Source: Cryptobacterium curtum DSM 15641 (GTDB lineage Bacteria; Actinomycetota; Coriobacteriia; Coriobacteriales; Eggerthellaceae). From it: 64,000 bases of DNA. Below, piece after piece: positions 38,946 to 47,457 of the stretch (the first letter of the stretch is position 1; every line of letters begins with the position of its first letter). The notes below the pieces were generated by a model. That model ran no database searches. It had not been told where the DNA came from and saw only the letters and a list, made by a program, of their open reading frames with translations. The position numbers were made by a program, and so were the translations under genes. The stretch lies in the NCBI RefSeq assembly GCF_000023845.1, contig NC_013170.1, positions 558,001-622,000 on the forward strand, in the 5' to 3' direction.

Positions 38946-39842
38946 ATGCCTGACATTCAAATGCGCTTCCATCACGATATGCTTACCCTATCGTCTCCGC
39001 TTGAATCGACCCTTATCGCGCAGGGGTTTGATCTATCGTTTGGGGTATCGCTACTTTCGGTGCTCGAACCAGAAGCCGTATCAGCGGCGTTGCGCTTACA
39101 AGTGGCTGCTGGCGCACCCTGTTTGGTAGCGCCGACTGCTGGCGTTACGCACGCGCGTCTTGCTCATCAACGAGCGGCCGATCGCGACATCAATATTGCA
39201 CAGGCGGCAAAATCTTTAGCAACCGCTTTTACAACGCAGCATGTACTGGCAGAAATTGGCGCAACTGGCTTACCGATTGATCCAAATAGCAAGTCTTCGC
39301 TTACCGCTAATCGCGACGAGTACCTGCGCGCTGCGCGGGCGATTGGCGATGCGGATATCGATGCATTCTTTGTTAATGGGCTGACTGGTGCCGCCGATGC
39401 GCGCTGCGCCCTGATGGGTGTACGTCAAGTGTTTGCCACGCCTCTTATTGCTTCAGTTGATGTTAATGAAGAAGGCATTGCGAACGATGGAACAGGTCTC
39501 GAAGACATCGTTGCCGTGATGGCCGATCTTGAAGCTGACGTGGTGGGATTTTGCACTTCGGCTGATAGTGAGGGTGCTGCTCGTCTTGCGCAGCGTGCAG
39601 CACACGCGTGCGATCGACCGCTGCTCGTACAGCTGAATGTTCAAAAGCAGCCATCTTCAACGCTGTTTTCACACGCACGTGGTCAGTTGGATATCCCATA
39701 TGCTGATCCATCGTCCATGGTGCAAGCTGCCGATTGCCTGCGTGCTGCTGGTGCGCAATTTATACGCGCTGTTGGTGCGGCCACCCCTGCATATGCAGGT
39801 GCACTGGCGGCTGCGCTCGCTGGGACCGAACCCATTCGATAA
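38946..39842 (+). CDS. Homocysteine S-methyltransferase-like TIM-barrel protein lacking the zinc cysteines
   Basis: A 298-residue protein whose layout matches the homocysteine-binding methyltransferase family: an N-terminal QGFDLSFG where family members have a conserved Asp/Gly start, LVAPTAGVTHARL in place of the ..TNTF.. segment, DVVGFCTSADS where GxNC is usual, and AVGAATPAYAGAL where the zinc-binding GGCCGTTP is usual. The two adjacent cysteines are replaced, so zinc and homocysteine binding as in BHMT or MetH seems unlikely. The real substrate is unknown. ATG 38946 has AAGGAG four bases upstream. The next small gene follows after eight bases. Confidence 0.6.
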   Translation: MPDIQMRFHHDMLTLSSPLESTLIAQGFDLSFGVSLLSVLEPEAVSAALRLQVAAGAPCLVAPTAGVTHARLAHQRAADRDINIAQAAKSLATAFTTQHVLAEIGATGLPIDPNSKSSLTANRDEYLRAARAIGDADIDAFFVNGLTGAADARCALMGVRQVFATPLIASVDVNEEGIANDGTGLEDIVAVMADLEADVVGFCTSADSEGAARLAQRAAHACDRPLLVQLNVQKQPSSTLFSHARGQLDIPYADPSSMVQAADCLRAAGAQFIRAVGAATPAYAGALAAALAGTEPIR

Positions 39843-39850
39843 GGGGTATG

Positions 39851-40114
39851 ATGCGTCAACCGATTAGCAACATTAATAGAAGTGAAGACTATGGTGTCTT
39901 ACAGCGCCTGGTCAACGAACTGTATGCCCACCGCGAATACGCGAGTCGGCTCGATGTGGTTGTGCTTGCTGAATCTTATGATCTGCCTGCCGACCTTGAT
40001 GAAATAGTCTCGCTGCTTCCTTCGGGTGTCTATATACGTCAAACGCTGTGCGACCAGTTGAATTCGGCAATTACTGGTCATGCCTGGGGGCAGGTATACG
40101 GTACGGTCGAATAA
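39851..40114 (+). CDS. Small protein of unknown function
   Basis: An 87-residue acidic protein (MRQPISNINRSEDYGVLQR..., ending WGQVYGTVE) with predicted alpha helices and no membrane segment. I do not recognise the family. An AAGGGG ribosome site lies five bases before the ATG at 39851 (an ATG at 39848 is too close). It is coupled to the TIM-barrel gene in what looks like a two-gene operon. Confidence 0.6.
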   Translation: MRQPISNINRSEDYGVLQRLVNELYAHREYASRLDVVVLAESYDLPADLDEIVSLLPSGVYIRQTLCDQLNSAITGHAWGQVYGTVE

Positions 40115-40312
40115 ATTATTACTTTTTCCTGCGCTGACAGACAATTGGCTGCAATTCATTGTCTCAATTCGATACGGGCATAAATGTATGCCGCTATGTT
40201 TACTGGGTTATGAGCACCGGATGCGTACTCTGTTTCGCAACAAGCCTCGACACTAGATTATTGGTATTGGCAACGTCTGAGGGGAGCATTCGACTTGCGT
40301 GTGCTGTACTAT

Positions 40313-40344
40313 GAAAAGCCCCGACGTTCATTGAACGTCGGGGC
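40313..40344 (-). terminator. Intrinsic terminator of the small RNA
   Basis: A perfect 12-bp stem with a three-base loop (40318-40344) followed on the minus strand by four T residues (40317-40314). This is a strong rho-independent terminator and gives the direction of the small RNA. Confidence 0.8.
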
Positions 40345-40461
40345 ATGAACCCCACCCCCGCCCGAAGGATGAACCCACCTCAAAAGGTGGGTACTCGCAG
40401 CATGCCTCCTGGCTTTCGCACCGACGGGTACGAATCCCCATTTCGCAGGCAATCTTGAGTT
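40313..40461 (-). ncRNA. Small structured RNA, 6S RNA candidate
   Basis: On the minus strand, TATGAT (40473-40468) is followed seven bases later by a GC-rich structured stretch ending in a strong terminator (stem GCCCCGACGTTC, 40344-40318, then TTTT). Inside, GGGAACTC can pair with GAGTACCC 70 bases later, and an ACCCACC/GGTGGGT hairpin overlaps that partner, so two folds compete; GAACTC can also pair with the 3' GGGTTC. There is no coding potential. The gene for RarA lies next to it, as in some Firmicutes where 6S RNA is near rarA. I do not recognise 6S consensus with certainty, so the class is open. Confidence 0.5.
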
Positions 40462-40467
40462 CCCTGG

Positions 40468-40473
40468 ATCATA
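40468..40473 (-). promoter_or_regulatory. -10 element of the small RNA
   Basis: TATGAT on the minus strand at the right distance from the first stem of the small RNA. No clear -35 hexamer is seen at 17 bases. Confidence 0.4.
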
Positions 40474-40663
40474 GCATCGGTCCATCGCAAAATAGCGGGA
40501 ACGGAAGTGGAGCTACACTGAGTATAGAAGAGCGATTCACACTGATGCAAGACTTGACTTTCTTGGGTGGAATAGGTTGCCCGTATGCGGCGTTTTACTG
40601 TCGGAGAACTTGCAATAGCATTCGGCAGTGGTACTCGTTAATGGTATAAGATAATACGTCATC

Positions 40664-40785
40664 AAGGATGTCTTAGCTGGTGGTAGGTATTTCTGGTATA
40701 GATATCTGAGACGATAGGTATCCCAGATATAGATGTTCAGATTATAGGTGTCAGGGCTATAGATGTCTTTTAGGTTATAGAAACC
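40664..40785 (+). repeat. Array of degenerate 15-bp repeats (TAGRTRT core)
   Basis: TAGGTAT or TAGATGT-type cores start at 40684, 40699, 40715, 40730, 40745 and 40760, a spacing of 15, 16, 15, 15 and 15 bases, with weaker copies on both flanks (about 40666 and 40778). The cores alternate G and A at position 4. The array ends about 50 bases before rarA. Confidence 0.75.
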
Positions 40786-40836
40786 TTCGGCCGTACAGCT
40801 ATAGTCTGCCGTACTTCTTTTAAGAGACAGGTTGGT

Positions 40837-42144
40837 ATGGATACGCTCTTTACCGAAATGGAACAGGAAGCAAAGCGAAAAGCAGCACCGCTTGCGGTGC
40901 GTATGCGTCCGCGTTCTCTTGACGATCTTCTGGGTCAGCAAGAGGCGATTGGCCCAGGCAGTTGGCTGCATGCGGCCATCGCTGCCGATAGTCTTTCTTC
41001 CGTTATTCTGTATGGACCTGCGGGAACAGGCAAAACAAGCATTGCTCATATTATTGCTGAAAGTACAAAAGCTGAATTTGTGGAAGTGTCTGCCATCGGG
41101 GGGACAGTATCTGATTTACGACGCGAAATAGCGGCTGCGGAAAAACGCCTCACGAGCCATGGTATGCGTACGATTTTATTTGTCGATGAGATCCATCGAT
41201 TCAATCGAAGCCAGCAGGATGCGCTGCTTCACGCGGTTGAGGATCGCGTAGTTGTGCTGGTGGGGGCAACAACTGAAAATCCGTTTTTCGAAGTGAATTC
41301 AGCATTGTTATCGCGCTCGCGTATTGTTGAGCTCACGAGTCTTTCCGACGAAGAAATTGCGTCGGTGGTACAACGGGCTCTTGTGGACGAGCGCGGGCTT
41401 GCTGGTGCGTATTCCCTCGACGACGAAGCGCTTGATGCCATCATGCAGGTTTCGGGTGGAGATGCGCGCAGCGCGCTGACAACACTTGAATTAGCCTGTG
41501 ATATGGCCCGTGCGGAAGACACACACGCCATTACCGCGGCAATGGTCAAGAAAGCAGTTCCACATCGAGCCGTGCCGTACGACAAAAATAAAGACATGCA
41601 CTATGACATCGTGTCTGCCTTTATCAAATCGATGCGCGGGAGCGATCCTGATGCAGCTCTGTATTGGCTTGCGCGCATGATCGATGGGGGAGAAGATCCT
41701 CGGTTTATTGCGCGACGCATTCTTATTGCTGCTTCCGAAGATGTAGGCAATGCCGATCCGCAAGCTGTGCTCGTGGCTGCCGCCGCATTTAAAGCTGCCG
41801 AGGTCATCGGCTATCCCGAATGTCGCATCAATTTAGCTCAGGCGGCTGTTTACCTCGCGCTGGCTCCTAAGTCGAATGCGTGCGAAGCCGGTATTGATGC
41901 CGCACTTTCTGAAGTACGAAACGGTCCCGTGCGCGAGCCACCGAGCTACTTACGTGATCGCCATCGTCCGGGGTCAGATCAGTACGGCACCTATCGGTAT
42001 CCCCATAATTATCCGGGCGGTTGGGTTGATCAGCGGTATTTACCCGAAGGTCTCGAACGCGGCTGTTTTTATCACCCCACTGAACGTGGCTGGGAAGCAT
42101 ATCGTGTGGATGCCGCGCGTCGAGATCGCCCTGATGGGGAGTAG
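40837..42144 (+). CDS. rarA: Replication-associated recombination protein A (AAA ATPase)
   Basis: RarA (MgsA) is a clamp-loader-like AAA+ ATPase active at stalled forks. Motifs: RMRPRSLDDLLGQQ at the N terminus, Walker A GPAGTGKTS near residue 67, sensor/Walker B FVDEIHRFNRSQQDALL, ATTENPFFEVN, and the arginine finger region ALLSRSRI. The C-terminal tetramerisation helices (YDIVSAFIKSMRGSDPDAALYWLARM) and YPHNYPGGWVDQRYLP are typical. 435 residues is normal. Confidence 0.96.
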   Translation: MDTLFTEMEQEAKRKAAPLAVRMRPRSLDDLLGQQEAIGPGSWLHAAIAADSLSSVILYGPAGTGKTSIAHIIAESTKAEFVEVSAIGGTVSDLRREIAAAEKRLTSHGMRTILFVDEIHRFNRSQQDALLHAVEDRVVVLVGATTENPFFEVNSALLSRSRIVELTSLSDEEIASVVQRALVDERGLAGAYSLDDEALDAIMQVSGGDARSALTTLELACDMARAEDTHAITAAMVKKAVPHRAVPYDKNKDMHYDIVSAFIKSMRGSDPDAALYWLARMIDGGEDPRFIARRILIAASEDVGNADPQAVLVAAAAFKAAEVIGYPECRINLAQAAVYLALAPKSNACEAGIDAALSEVRNGPVREPPSYLRDRHRPGSDQYGTYRYPHNYPGGWVDQRYLPEGLERGCFYHPTERGWEAYRVDAARRDRPDGE

Positions 42145-42221
42145 ATCTGCGTTTTCGTGTTATGCTGCATTTTCAGGGGAACGTGGGAGTGTCCCACTAA
42201 CGTGGATTGCGGAGGAACCCT

Positions 42222-42899
42222 ATGGATATATCATCATTTGCCCAGGCTGCCTTACCAGTAGTGTTTGCTATCGTCGGTATTGCTTTGGTGGTACTGCTTA
42301 TCGAGTTGGTTAGAACAATACGTTCTGCTCGTACGATGGTGGATTCAGTCAATGAAAAGCTCACACCGACGCTCAGTAACATCGAGAAAATGACTGACGA
42401 TCTTATGCCAGCTATATCAAAGGTCGATCCGCTGGTTGAGCGCGTGCAATTGACCGTTGATGCGGCAAATTTGGAACTCATGCGTGTTGATAAGATTCTC
42501 GAAGATGTTTCAGACGTAACCGATACGGTCTCAAGCGCAACTGATGCTATCGATAACATCACTAAAACGCCCAGCCGCATCGTTACCTCTTTAAGCGAAA
42601 AGGTGCATGGGGCTCTGACAGGCAATAAGCCGTCTTCTCAGTCGGCGCGCTTAGCAGCTGAGCATGCTCGCGCTGAACGTGAGCAAGAAGCAGCAAACGC
42701 AGTAAAGCCATCTACACAGCCGTCTGATGATTCAGGTGCGACTAAGGTCGACGTACAAACCGAAACAACCGAGCAAACTGCGGTGAGCCCACAAGCTGAG
42801 ACAGTCGAACAAACCCAGGTAGGCGCGCAAACCGAAACAAAGCCTTCTGACAGTTCGGCAAACTCAGATTCGACAAATTCAGATACACAGGCTCTATAA
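42222..42899 (+). CDS. DUF948 membrane protein
   Basis: A 225-residue protein with one N-terminal membrane helix (residues ~10-32) and a following helical DUF948 region (VDSVNEKLTPTLSNIEKMTDDL, with repeated V/L heptads). The C-terminal ~75 residues are Gln/Thr/Glu/Ser repeats (QTETTEQTAVSPQ, AETVEQTQVGAQ). DUF948 proteins are envelope-associated and of unknown function. GGAGGA ribosome site; the AI-2E gene follows after four bases. Confidence 0.82.
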   Translation: MDISSFAQAALPVVFAIVGIALVVLLIELVRTIRSARTMVDSVNEKLTPTLSNIEKMTDDLMPAISKVDPLVERVQLTVDAANLELMRVDKILEDVSDVTDTVSSATDAIDNITKTPSRIVTSLSEKVHGALTGNKPSSQSARLAAEHARAEREQEAANAVKPSTQPSDDSGATKVDVQTETTEQTAVSPQAETVEQTQVGAQTETKPSDSSANSDSTNSDTQAL

Positions 42900-42903
42900 A
42901 CCA

Positions 42904-44121
42904 ATGAGTGATCATCGGGCAGAGACGTCTGCTTCATCGCAAGTCTCTAAGTCACCTTCTCTGCAAAGCACCGTAACGAACCCGTGGTTTTATCGCGCGG
43001 CGATGGTATGGGCTGCCATTGGCTCTATTGTGCTGCTCTATCTGTGCGGGCAAGTACTTACTATTCTTGCGGTTCCGGTGGGTATTGCCGTATGGACTGC
43101 GGTGATTGTCTTTTGCTTGAGGAATGTCGTTAATCGCCTTGTCCGTTATATGCCGCGTGCCGTTGCGGTATCACTTTCGTACGTGCTGATGATCGTGGTA
43201 TTTGGGCTTGTGGTATGGCTGATGTCGTCACCATTTTTTGGTATTGGCGCTCAGTTTTCATCCATCATCGAATCAACGCCGCAACTTGCTGGTGAAATAT
43301 CTCGTTGGTATACCGAACTGTCGGGTACCTATCCAGATATTATGCAGAGTCCCCAGGTGGCACAGTGGTTAGTTGACATTCAAAATTCATTGATAACATG
43401 GACGCAACAAGCCGCTTCATCAGGTATTTCTGGTCTCGCAAGTGTGGGTGCATCTGCGGCCAATTCATTCATTTGCATTGGCTTTGCATTGGTGGTGGCT
43501 TATTGGGTACTCCTTGATGCGCCAGCCATGGGGCGTGAAGCATATCGCATCTGTGGTGATGCTCATGCTGCGGAACTGCGTTTTATTCACGAGACATTTA
43601 CACGGGTAGTTGGCGGCTTTATACAGGGAACTCTGCTGCAATGTTTGATCATCATGGTGCTCTGCATGATTGTCTTCTTTGTCTTAGGTGTTCCTAATGC
43701 GATGGCTTTTGCTTTGATCTGCGGCATCTTGAATATTATCCCCGTGGTTGGCCCATGGCTCGGTGGTGTTGCCGCCGCATTGGCTGCTTTATCGGTGGGG
43801 CCGTGGTCAGCCTTGCTGTCGCTGGTCTTTACGATTGCGATTCAGCAGGTGGTGTATACCTTTGTGTCGCCGAAGATTATGTCAAGTTCAGTCGACGTTC
43901 ATCCGATGATCGTCATTATGGCCATGATGTGCGGCTCGGCTCTTGGTGCTCAAATGTCGGGCTTCATGGGCAGTATCACAGGTATGCTGCTTTCCATTCC
44001 TCTTGCCGCTTTTGCAAAGGCGCTGATTGTTCATGTGCTTGAACGACGTACCGGGCGTGCCATTGCCGCTTCAGATGGAGTGCTCTTCAAACAGGAAGAT
44101 ACTCCTCCCGATGCGCGTTAA
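42904..44121 (+). CDS. AI-2E family transporter (PerM/YdiK-like)
   Basis: A 405-residue membrane protein with about eight helices. The PerM family is recognised by RAVAVSLSYVLMIVVFGLVVW near helix 3, the extracellular helical segment, FIQGTLLQCLIIMVLC, LICGILNIIPVVGPWLGG and VYTFVSPKIMSSSVDVHPM. Members include transporters suspected to export quorum signals or to move Na+ and H+; the substrate is unknown here. It is coupled to the DUF948 gene. Confidence 0.9.
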   Translation: MSDHRAETSASSQVSKSPSLQSTVTNPWFYRAAMVWAAIGSIVLLYLCGQVLTILAVPVGIAVWTAVIVFCLRNVVNRLVRYMPRAVAVSLSYVLMIVVFGLVVWLMSSPFFGIGAQFSSIIESTPQLAGEISRWYTELSGTYPDIMQSPQVAQWLVDIQNSLITWTQQAASSGISGLASVGASAANSFICIGFALVVAYWVLLDAPAMGREAYRICGDAHAAELRFIHETFTRVVGGFIQGTLLQCLIIMVLCMIVFFVLGVPNAMAFALICGILNIIPVVGPWLGGVAAALAALSVGPWSALLSLVFTIAIQQVVYTFVSPKIMSSSVDVHPMIVIMAMMCGSALGAQMSGFMGSITGMLLSIPLAAFAKALIVHVLERRTGRAIAASDGVLFKQEDTPPDAR

Positions 44122-44365
44122 TTGCTCATGATTCATGCGGTTATTCCTGCGTCTCATGCCGCTTTTCCTGCTGTGTACTGAATTGCTTTGAATTTCACGC
44201 GTCCGTGGGCTGCAGGAATTGCGAAATCACACCTGCTGCACCTTTTTTCCGTGTAAGCCACGATAGAATGACCTTCAGGCGAAATACAGTGCGCTCAAAC
44301 GCAGTACATGCTGTTAGTGGTCTGCGTATATAAACTATAGACGACGTAGAAAGTACAGAAGAACT

Positions 44366-47011
44366 ATGCACTACATGACTACCGCGGAGATTCGCGAACG
44401 ATATCTGCGCTATTTTGAAAGCAAAGGCTGCAAGCGTATGCCCTCGTCGTCGCTGATTCCTGACGATCCGAGCCTGCTGCTCACCAGTGCTGGCATGGTG
44501 CAGTTCAAGCCGTACTTCCTTCAGCAGAAGCATCTTGAGGCACCTTATATTGGCACTACGACCGCACAAAAGTGCGTGCGCACCAACGACATTGATCTTA
44601 TTGGAACCGACGGTCGTCACTTAAGCTTTTTTGAAATGCTGGGCAATTTTAGTTTCGGTGCTTATTTCAAAGAAGAAATGTGCGCATGGGCTCTTGATTT
44701 TTCCCTTAACGAACTGGGTCTTCCCAAAGAAAAGCTTTACTTTACCGTGTACGAGGATGACGACGAAACAATCGAGATCTGGAAGAATCTCGGTATTGAG
44801 GCGTCGCATATCTCGAAGATGGGCGAAGAGGATAACTTCTGGCGTGCTGGCCCGACTGGTCCGTGCGGTCCGTGTTCTGAATTGTATTACGATCAAGGAC
44901 CAGAGGTTGGGTGCGGTCGTCCCGATTGCGCTCCCGGGTGTGAATGCGACCGATTCCTTGAGTATTGGAACTGCGTATTTACTCAATATGACGCACAAGA
45001 AGACGGCACACTGAAGCCGCTGCCAAAGAAGAATATTGATACGGGCATGGGTCTTGAGCGCATGGCAGCTATTCTGCAGAGCGTTTCGAGCAACTTTGAC
45101 ACCGATGTTCTCCGTGGTCTTGTTGCAGTAGGAGAGCGCCTATCAGGGCGATCCTATGGTGCGTCGGATGCAGACGACCGCGCCTTGCGCGTGATGGCTG
45201 ATCATTCCCGTTCGATGACGTTTATGATTGCCGATGGCATTCTGCCGTCAAATGAAGGGCGTGGCTATGTATTGCGTCGACTGCTGCGTCGCGCGGTTAT
45301 GAAGGGCCATCTGCTGGGTATTGAAGGCGCTTTCCTTGGTTCGTTTGTCGATGAGATCATTCAGGTTATGGGCAGCGAATATGCTGAACTGGTCGAAAAC
45401 CGCGATCTCATTAAGCGTGTTGTTGCTTCCGAAGAAGAACGTTTTGGCTCGACGTTACGCCAAGGGCGCGCTTATTTACAAGAAGCGCTCGACGGTCTTT
45501 CGGGCGGTCTGCTTTCTGGCGAGGTTGCGTTTACCTTGCATGATACCTATGGGTTCCCCTTAGAAGTCACACAGGAGATATGTGCTGAATCTGGTATCGA
45601 GGTTGACGTTGAACAGTTCAATCACCTGATGGACGAACAGCGTTCACGCGCACGGCGCGCTACCCAGGACGATGCTGAAGCAGCGTGGTCTACCTACGAT
45701 GGCTCTATGGCCGCTCTGCTCGAGCAGGTGGGGGCTACTGTTTTTACCGGGTATGACGAAAACAAATCAGCAGGTCACGTACGTGCGTTACTGCGCGATG
45801 GTGAATCGGTTTGCACCCTTTCCGCTGGAGAAGCGGGCTGTGTCGTGCTTGATCGTTCGCCGTTTTATGCGGAAATGGGTGGACAGGTGGCCGACACGGG
45901 CACCATTACATCACCCGATGGCGCCTCGTGCGCGCGTGTGACTGACGTGAAAGCTCCCGAATCGGGTCTTATCGTTCATTATGTTCAGGTTGAACAAGGA
46001 TCTTTTACCATCGATGACGAGGTTATTGGATCTATAGACGTGGCGCGACGTGAGCGCATTCGGCGCAACCACACTGCGACTCATATTCTGCATAAAGTCC
46101 TTTCCGAAGTGCTGGGTAACCACGTGAAGCAGGCTGGCAGTTATGTTGCTCCAAATCGCCTGCGCTTCGACTTTACTCATTTTGAAGCGATTGATCGCGC
46201 GACGCTCGATGAAATCGAAAACGTTGCCAATCGCGTAATTATGGAAGCGCATCCGGTGCATACCTACGAAACCACGCTTGATGAAGCGCGTGAACAGGGT
46301 GTGACGGCGCTCTTTGGTGAAAAATACGGCGAGGTTGTGCGCGTGGTCGATATCGATGGATTCAGTCGCGAGTTGTGCGGCGGTACCCATGTTCGGAACA
46401 CGTCTGAAATTGGATTTGTCAAGATTGTTTCAGAACAGTCGACGGGTGCGAACATGCGCCGTATTGAAGCAGTAACCAGCTTTGATGCGCTTGCTTATAC
46501 CGACCGCATGCGCGACGAACTGCGACAGACAGCTGCCGTGTTTGGCGTGCCCCTGTTTGATGTTAACGAACGCGCAGCTATTGCCACCGAGCAGTTAAAA
46601 ACCTTACAGGCGCAAGCCAAGCGTGCTAAGAAGATTGCGGTTGCTAGCGATATTCGCACGCTGGTTGATAAGGCTATTTCGACTTCACGAGCTGGCTATC
46701 CAGTGCTTATTTATCGTTTGGATGGCATGGATGCGGGCTCTCTGCGCAACACCTGGGATATTGCTCGTGCTCACCTTGGGGAAACCTGTGCTGTCGTGTT
46801 GGCAAGCGATAACGAAGGGAAGCCGCTTATTATGGCTGCCGGCACCGATGCAGCAGTTGCAGCTGGGTTTGATGCTGGTGCCATCATCAAAGAAGTAGCC
46901 GGTGCCATTTCGGGTGGCGGCGGCGGTAAACCATCGATGGCTCAAGCAGGCGGCAAAGATCCAGCGGGGCTGGACGAAGCACTTGATATAGCCCGCCGAA
47001 TGTTGCTTTAA
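44366..47011 (+). CDS. alaS: Alanyl-tRNA synthetase
   Basis: Charges tRNA-Ala. The 881-residue class II enzyme shows the N-terminal RERYLRYFESKGC, SSLIPDDPSLLLTSAGM, FFEMLGNFSFGAYFK, and the aspartate/glutamate catalytic region FWRAGPTGPCGPCSE; the editing domain has the HTATHILHKVL zinc motif and CGGTHV, and the C-terminal oligomerisation domain ends with GGGGGKPSMAQAGGKD. ATG 44366 or ATG 44375 (three codons later) may be used. No T-box leader was found. Confidence 0.97.
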   Translation: MHYMTTAEIRERYLRYFESKGCKRMPSSSLIPDDPSLLLTSAGMVQFKPYFLQQKHLEAPYIGTTTAQKCVRTNDIDLIGTDGRHLSFFEMLGNFSFGAYFKEEMCAWALDFSLNELGLPKEKLYFTVYEDDDETIEIWKNLGIEASHISKMGEEDNFWRAGPTGPCGPCSELYYDQGPEVGCGRPDCAPGCECDRFLEYWNCVFTQYDAQEDGTLKPLPKKNIDTGMGLERMAAILQSVSSNFDTDVLRGLVAVGERLSGRSYGASDADDRALRVMADHSRSMTFMIADGILPSNEGRGYVLRRLLRRAVMKGHLLGIEGAFLGSFVDEIIQVMGSEYAELVENRDLIKRVVASEEERFGSTLRQGRAYLQEALDGLSGGLLSGEVAFTLHDTYGFPLEVTQEICAESGIEVDVEQFNHLMDEQRSRARRATQDDAEAAWSTYDGSMAALLEQVGATVFTGYDENKSAGHVRALLRDGESVCTLSAGEAGCVVLDRSPFYAEMGGQVADTGTITSPDGASCARVTDVKAPESGLIVHYVQVEQGSFTIDDEVIGSIDVARRERIRRNHTATHILHKVLSEVLGNHVKQAGSYVAPNRLRFDFTHFEAIDRATLDEIENVANRVIMEAHPVHTYETTLDEAREQGVTALFGEKYGEVVRVVDIDGFSRELCGGTHVRNTSEIGFVKIVSEQSTGANMRRIEAVTSFDALAYTDRMRDELRQTAAVFGVPLFDVNERAAIATEQLKTLQAQAKRAKKIAVASDIRTLVDKAISTSRAGYPVLIYRLDGMDAGSLRNTWDIARAHLGETCAVVLASDNEGKPLIMAAGTDAAVAAGFDAGAIIKEVAGAISGGGGGKPSMAQAGGKDPAGLDEALDIARRMLL

Positions 47012-47020
47012 GGTGTGCCT

Positions 47021-47443
47021 ATGCGGGTACTTTCACTCGACATCGGTCAGGTGCGCTGCGGTATCGCAATAAGCGATCCGACTGGTCGAGTGGCAAGTCC
47101 GGTCTGTGTACTGCCCTCTGGTGAGGTCATTGGTTGTGCTCGTTCATTCAAACGGCTGCTCGACGACTGGCAGCCCGACCTGTTATTAGCGGGTCTGCCC
47201 TTAACACTTTCTGGTTCTTCTGGTGGGCAAGCGCAGCGTATACGGGCGCAGGCACAGCAGATTGCCGATACAAGTGGGCTGCCCCTTGAGTTTGTTGACG
47301 AACGTCTCAGTTCGCAAGAGGCAAAACGTATGCTACGCGAAGAAGGCCTGACCGAGCGCGATATGCGCGGAAAGATCGATATGATTGCCGCAAGTATTTT
47401 TCTGCAAGCTTGGCTTGACCGACAACGCGCCAAGAAGCGCTGA
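47021..47443 (+). CDS. ruvX: Holliday junction resolvase-like protein RuvX (YqgF)
   Basis: A 140-residue RNase H-fold protein. LSLDIGQVRCGIAISDPTGR carries the first catalytic Asp, LLLAGLPL lies in the middle, and FVDERLSSQEAKRML and KIDMIAASIFLQAWLD supply the other acidic residues. YqgF proteins act in rRNA processing and recombination. ATG 47021 is preferred over GTG 47015 because AAGG ends seven bases before it. It follows alaS directly, a common order. Confidence 0.94.
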   Translation: MRVLSLDIGQVRCGIAISDPTGRVASPVCVLPSGEVIGCARSFKRLLDDWQPDLLLAGLPLTLSGSSGGQAQRIRAQAQQIADTSGLPLEFVDERLSSQEAKRMLREEGLTERDMRGKIDMIAASIFLQAWLDRQRAKKR

Positions 47444-47457
47444 CAGAAGGAGATTCT

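Larger units (their letters stand above)
40115..40836. other. Long intergenic region with a small RNA and a repeat array
   Basis: About 720 bases without a protein gene. It contains AGACAAT/ATTGTCT (40139-40164), the minus-strand small RNA (40313-40461), and the 15-bp repeat array (40664-40785), all listed separately. Short ORFs here lack ribosome sites and conserved features. Confidence 0.5.

Noticed and set aside
40313-40461. Cobalamin riboswitch reading of the small RNA (segment GGTGCGAAAGCC)
   Set aside because: The similarity is limited to one short segment, the RNA has its own terminator, and no gene follows on that strand.
40684-40785. CRISPR array
   Set aside because: Units are only 15 bp, degenerate, and have no spacers; there are no cas genes.
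40537-41049. 170-codon minus-strand ORF across the repeat array and rarA start
   Set aside because: It is antisense to rarA and low-complexity where it covers the 15-bp repeats; no recognisable domain.
42904-44121. Specific autoinducer-2 exporter role for the PerM-like protein
   Set aside because: The family name is historical; nothing in the sequence or neighbours fixes the substrate.
44122-44365. Possible T-box leader before alaS
   Set aside because: No T-box sequence (TGGNACCGCG type) or antiterminator could be found in the 240-base gap.
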